Below, piece by piece: positions 63,352-64,000 of a stretch of 64,000 nt of DNA. Made by a program: the position numbers and the translations under genes. Source of the DNA: Candidatus Nanopelagicales bacterium. GTDB lineage: Bacteria; Actinomycetota; Actinomycetes; S36-B12. Position 1 is the first letter of the stretch, and each line of letters begins with the position of its first letter. The stretch is from NCBI GenBank assembly GCA_018402075.1, contig JAGYJP010000003.1:202706-266705 (forward strand), written 5' to 3'. The notes beneath the pieces were generated by a model. The model searched no databases, was not told the origin of the DNA, and worked only from the letters and a program-made list of their open reading frames with translations.

Positions 63352-64000
63352 TTAATCACGTGAGGCAAGCAGGAACATTGCTGGACCATTGGGGTTCTCG
63401 ATATCGATAACCCCATAGGTGAGATTTTCAAATCCGAGAGTTCGCAGTACAAACTCGATGTCATCCTTTTCCATCCACATCGCGTATTGACGCGGTCCTC
63501 CCGCAAATCGATTCGTGATGGTTGCATCGGCATATTCATGTCTGTGTAAATGAAAGTCTTCGCCATGCCAATTGATTTTTTCATCATGAGTGGGGCTCAT
63601 ACGACTCGCAACTTTCGGTGGCAACGCCTGCGAGGAATCAAAGTAGTGAGTATGGAGGAAGACTCGGTTGGTATGAGTACTGATTTGTTCGAGTAGACCA
63701 ATGGGATCGGGTTGGTGATACAGAATGCCGCTCGCCCAGATGATGTCGTAGTGAGAAGAGTCTTGTTCGAGAAACTTGTGAATGTCGCCGTAAAGGAATC
63801 TGGCTTGGAGGTTAAGGAGTTCCTTCACAATCAGACACTTCAAATATGCGGTCTGGCTCCCCTCGACGGCGATCACCGAAGCGGCACCCGCTTGTTCGAT
63901 CAGCGCAGTTTGATAAGCCTCAAATGGACCTAGCTCAAGGACGGACATCCCTTGCAAACCGTTTGGCAAGTGAGACTCAACCCACGTGACCCTCGGGTCA
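63352..64000 (-). CDS. SAM-dependent methyltransferase, N terminus cut by window edge
   Basis: The frame stays open to the last base, so the start lies outside. Visible: VLELGPFEAYQT (SAM motif I, one Gly fewer than usual), YGDIHKFLEQ, YDIIWASGILYHQPDP (motif IV to post-I) and RQYAMWMEKDDIEFVLRTLGF. A class I methyltransferase of the TehB/cmoB-like type, likely acting on a small molecule or glycan. Converges on the DUF916-like gene with 13 bases between. Confidence 0.8.
   Translation of the reverse strand, partial: DPRVTWVESHLPNGLQGMSVLELGPFEAYQTALIEQAGAASVIAVEGSQTAYLKCLIVKELLNLQARFLYGDIHKFLEQDSSHYDIIWASGILYHQPDPIGLLEQISTHTNRVFLHTHYFDSSQALPPKVASRMSPTHDEKINWHGEDFHLHRHEYADATITNRFAGGPRQYAMWMEKDDIEFVLRTLGFENLTYGVIDIENPNGPAMFLLASRD

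Noticed and set aside
1..64000. CRISPR arrays, rRNA operons, insertion sequences or prophage
   Set aside because: No regularly spaced repeats, no rRNA sequence, no transposase or integrase gene was seen; the intein is the only mobile-type element.

Overview
The window is a chromosomal segment around the replication origin of an actinobacterium (class Actinomycetia). The evidence is the gene order rnpA-rpmH-dnaA-oriC-dnaN-recF-dciA-gyrB-gyrA-DUF3566, the actinobacterial set pknB-pbpA-rodA-pstP-fhaB-fhaA, CrgA, a CwlM-like protein, the murJ/pseudokinase/sigM/trxBA block, and inositol-phosphate synthase next to a PadR regulator. Base composition is moderate for the class (roughly half G+C by eye). 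Genes are packed tightly, with many ATGA-type junctions and several convergent genes whose ends overlap. Many genes seem to be leaderless, with a TANNNT -10 box 6-7 nt before the start codon. This would suit a small-genome aquatic lineage, but I cannot assign a genus.

Layout. 1-6 kb: dnaB (interrupted by a class 3-type intein), a low-molecular-weight phosphatase, a membrane protein, and the rpsF-ssb-rpsR-rplI operon with its terminator. 6-14 kb: a VapBC-like toxin-antitoxin pair, exonuclease III, a FemX/alanine-racemase-like pair, a GT87 glycosyltransferase, a class A PBP and DUF5318. 14-18.4 kb: PadR regulator with palindromic operator, ino1, an MFS transporter and a membrane protein. 18.3-31.7 kb: cca, DUF6049, murJ, a pseudokinase, sigM, a putative anti-sigma factor, trxB, trxA, a CwlM-like protein, an aminotransferase and ddl. 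31.7-36.7 kb: parB, parA, rsmG, jag, yidC, yidD, rnpA and rpmH, with two parS sites. 37-47 kb: dnaA, oriC (38472-39067), dnaN, recF, dciA, gyrB, gyrA and DUF3566. 47-48.4 kb: a 36-residue acidic protein, tRNA-Ile, a DLW-39 peptide, tRNA-Ala and a second PIN toxin-antitoxin pair. 48.4-60 kb: cyclophilin, rhomboid, thiolase, thioesterase, crgA, trpG/pabA, the PknB cell-wall signalling operon and tRNA-Leu. 60-64 kb: a secreted glycosidase, a WxL-like/DUF916-like surface pair and a methyltransferase cut by the window edge.

How the genes work together. Replication start (DnaA, oriC, DnaN, RecF, DciA, DnaB, gyrase) and segregation (ParAB/parS) are in one place, and perfect DnaA boxes also occur outside oriC, in the dnaB, parAB, dnaA and thioesterase upstream regions. 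A second theme is control of peptidoglycan growth. PknB, PstP and the FHA proteins are present together with their known mycobacterial targets: MurJ with its pseudokinase (here a separate protein) and a CwlM-like amidase-fold protein that has lost key catalytic residues. PBPs, RodA, Ddl, FemX and CrgA complete this set.
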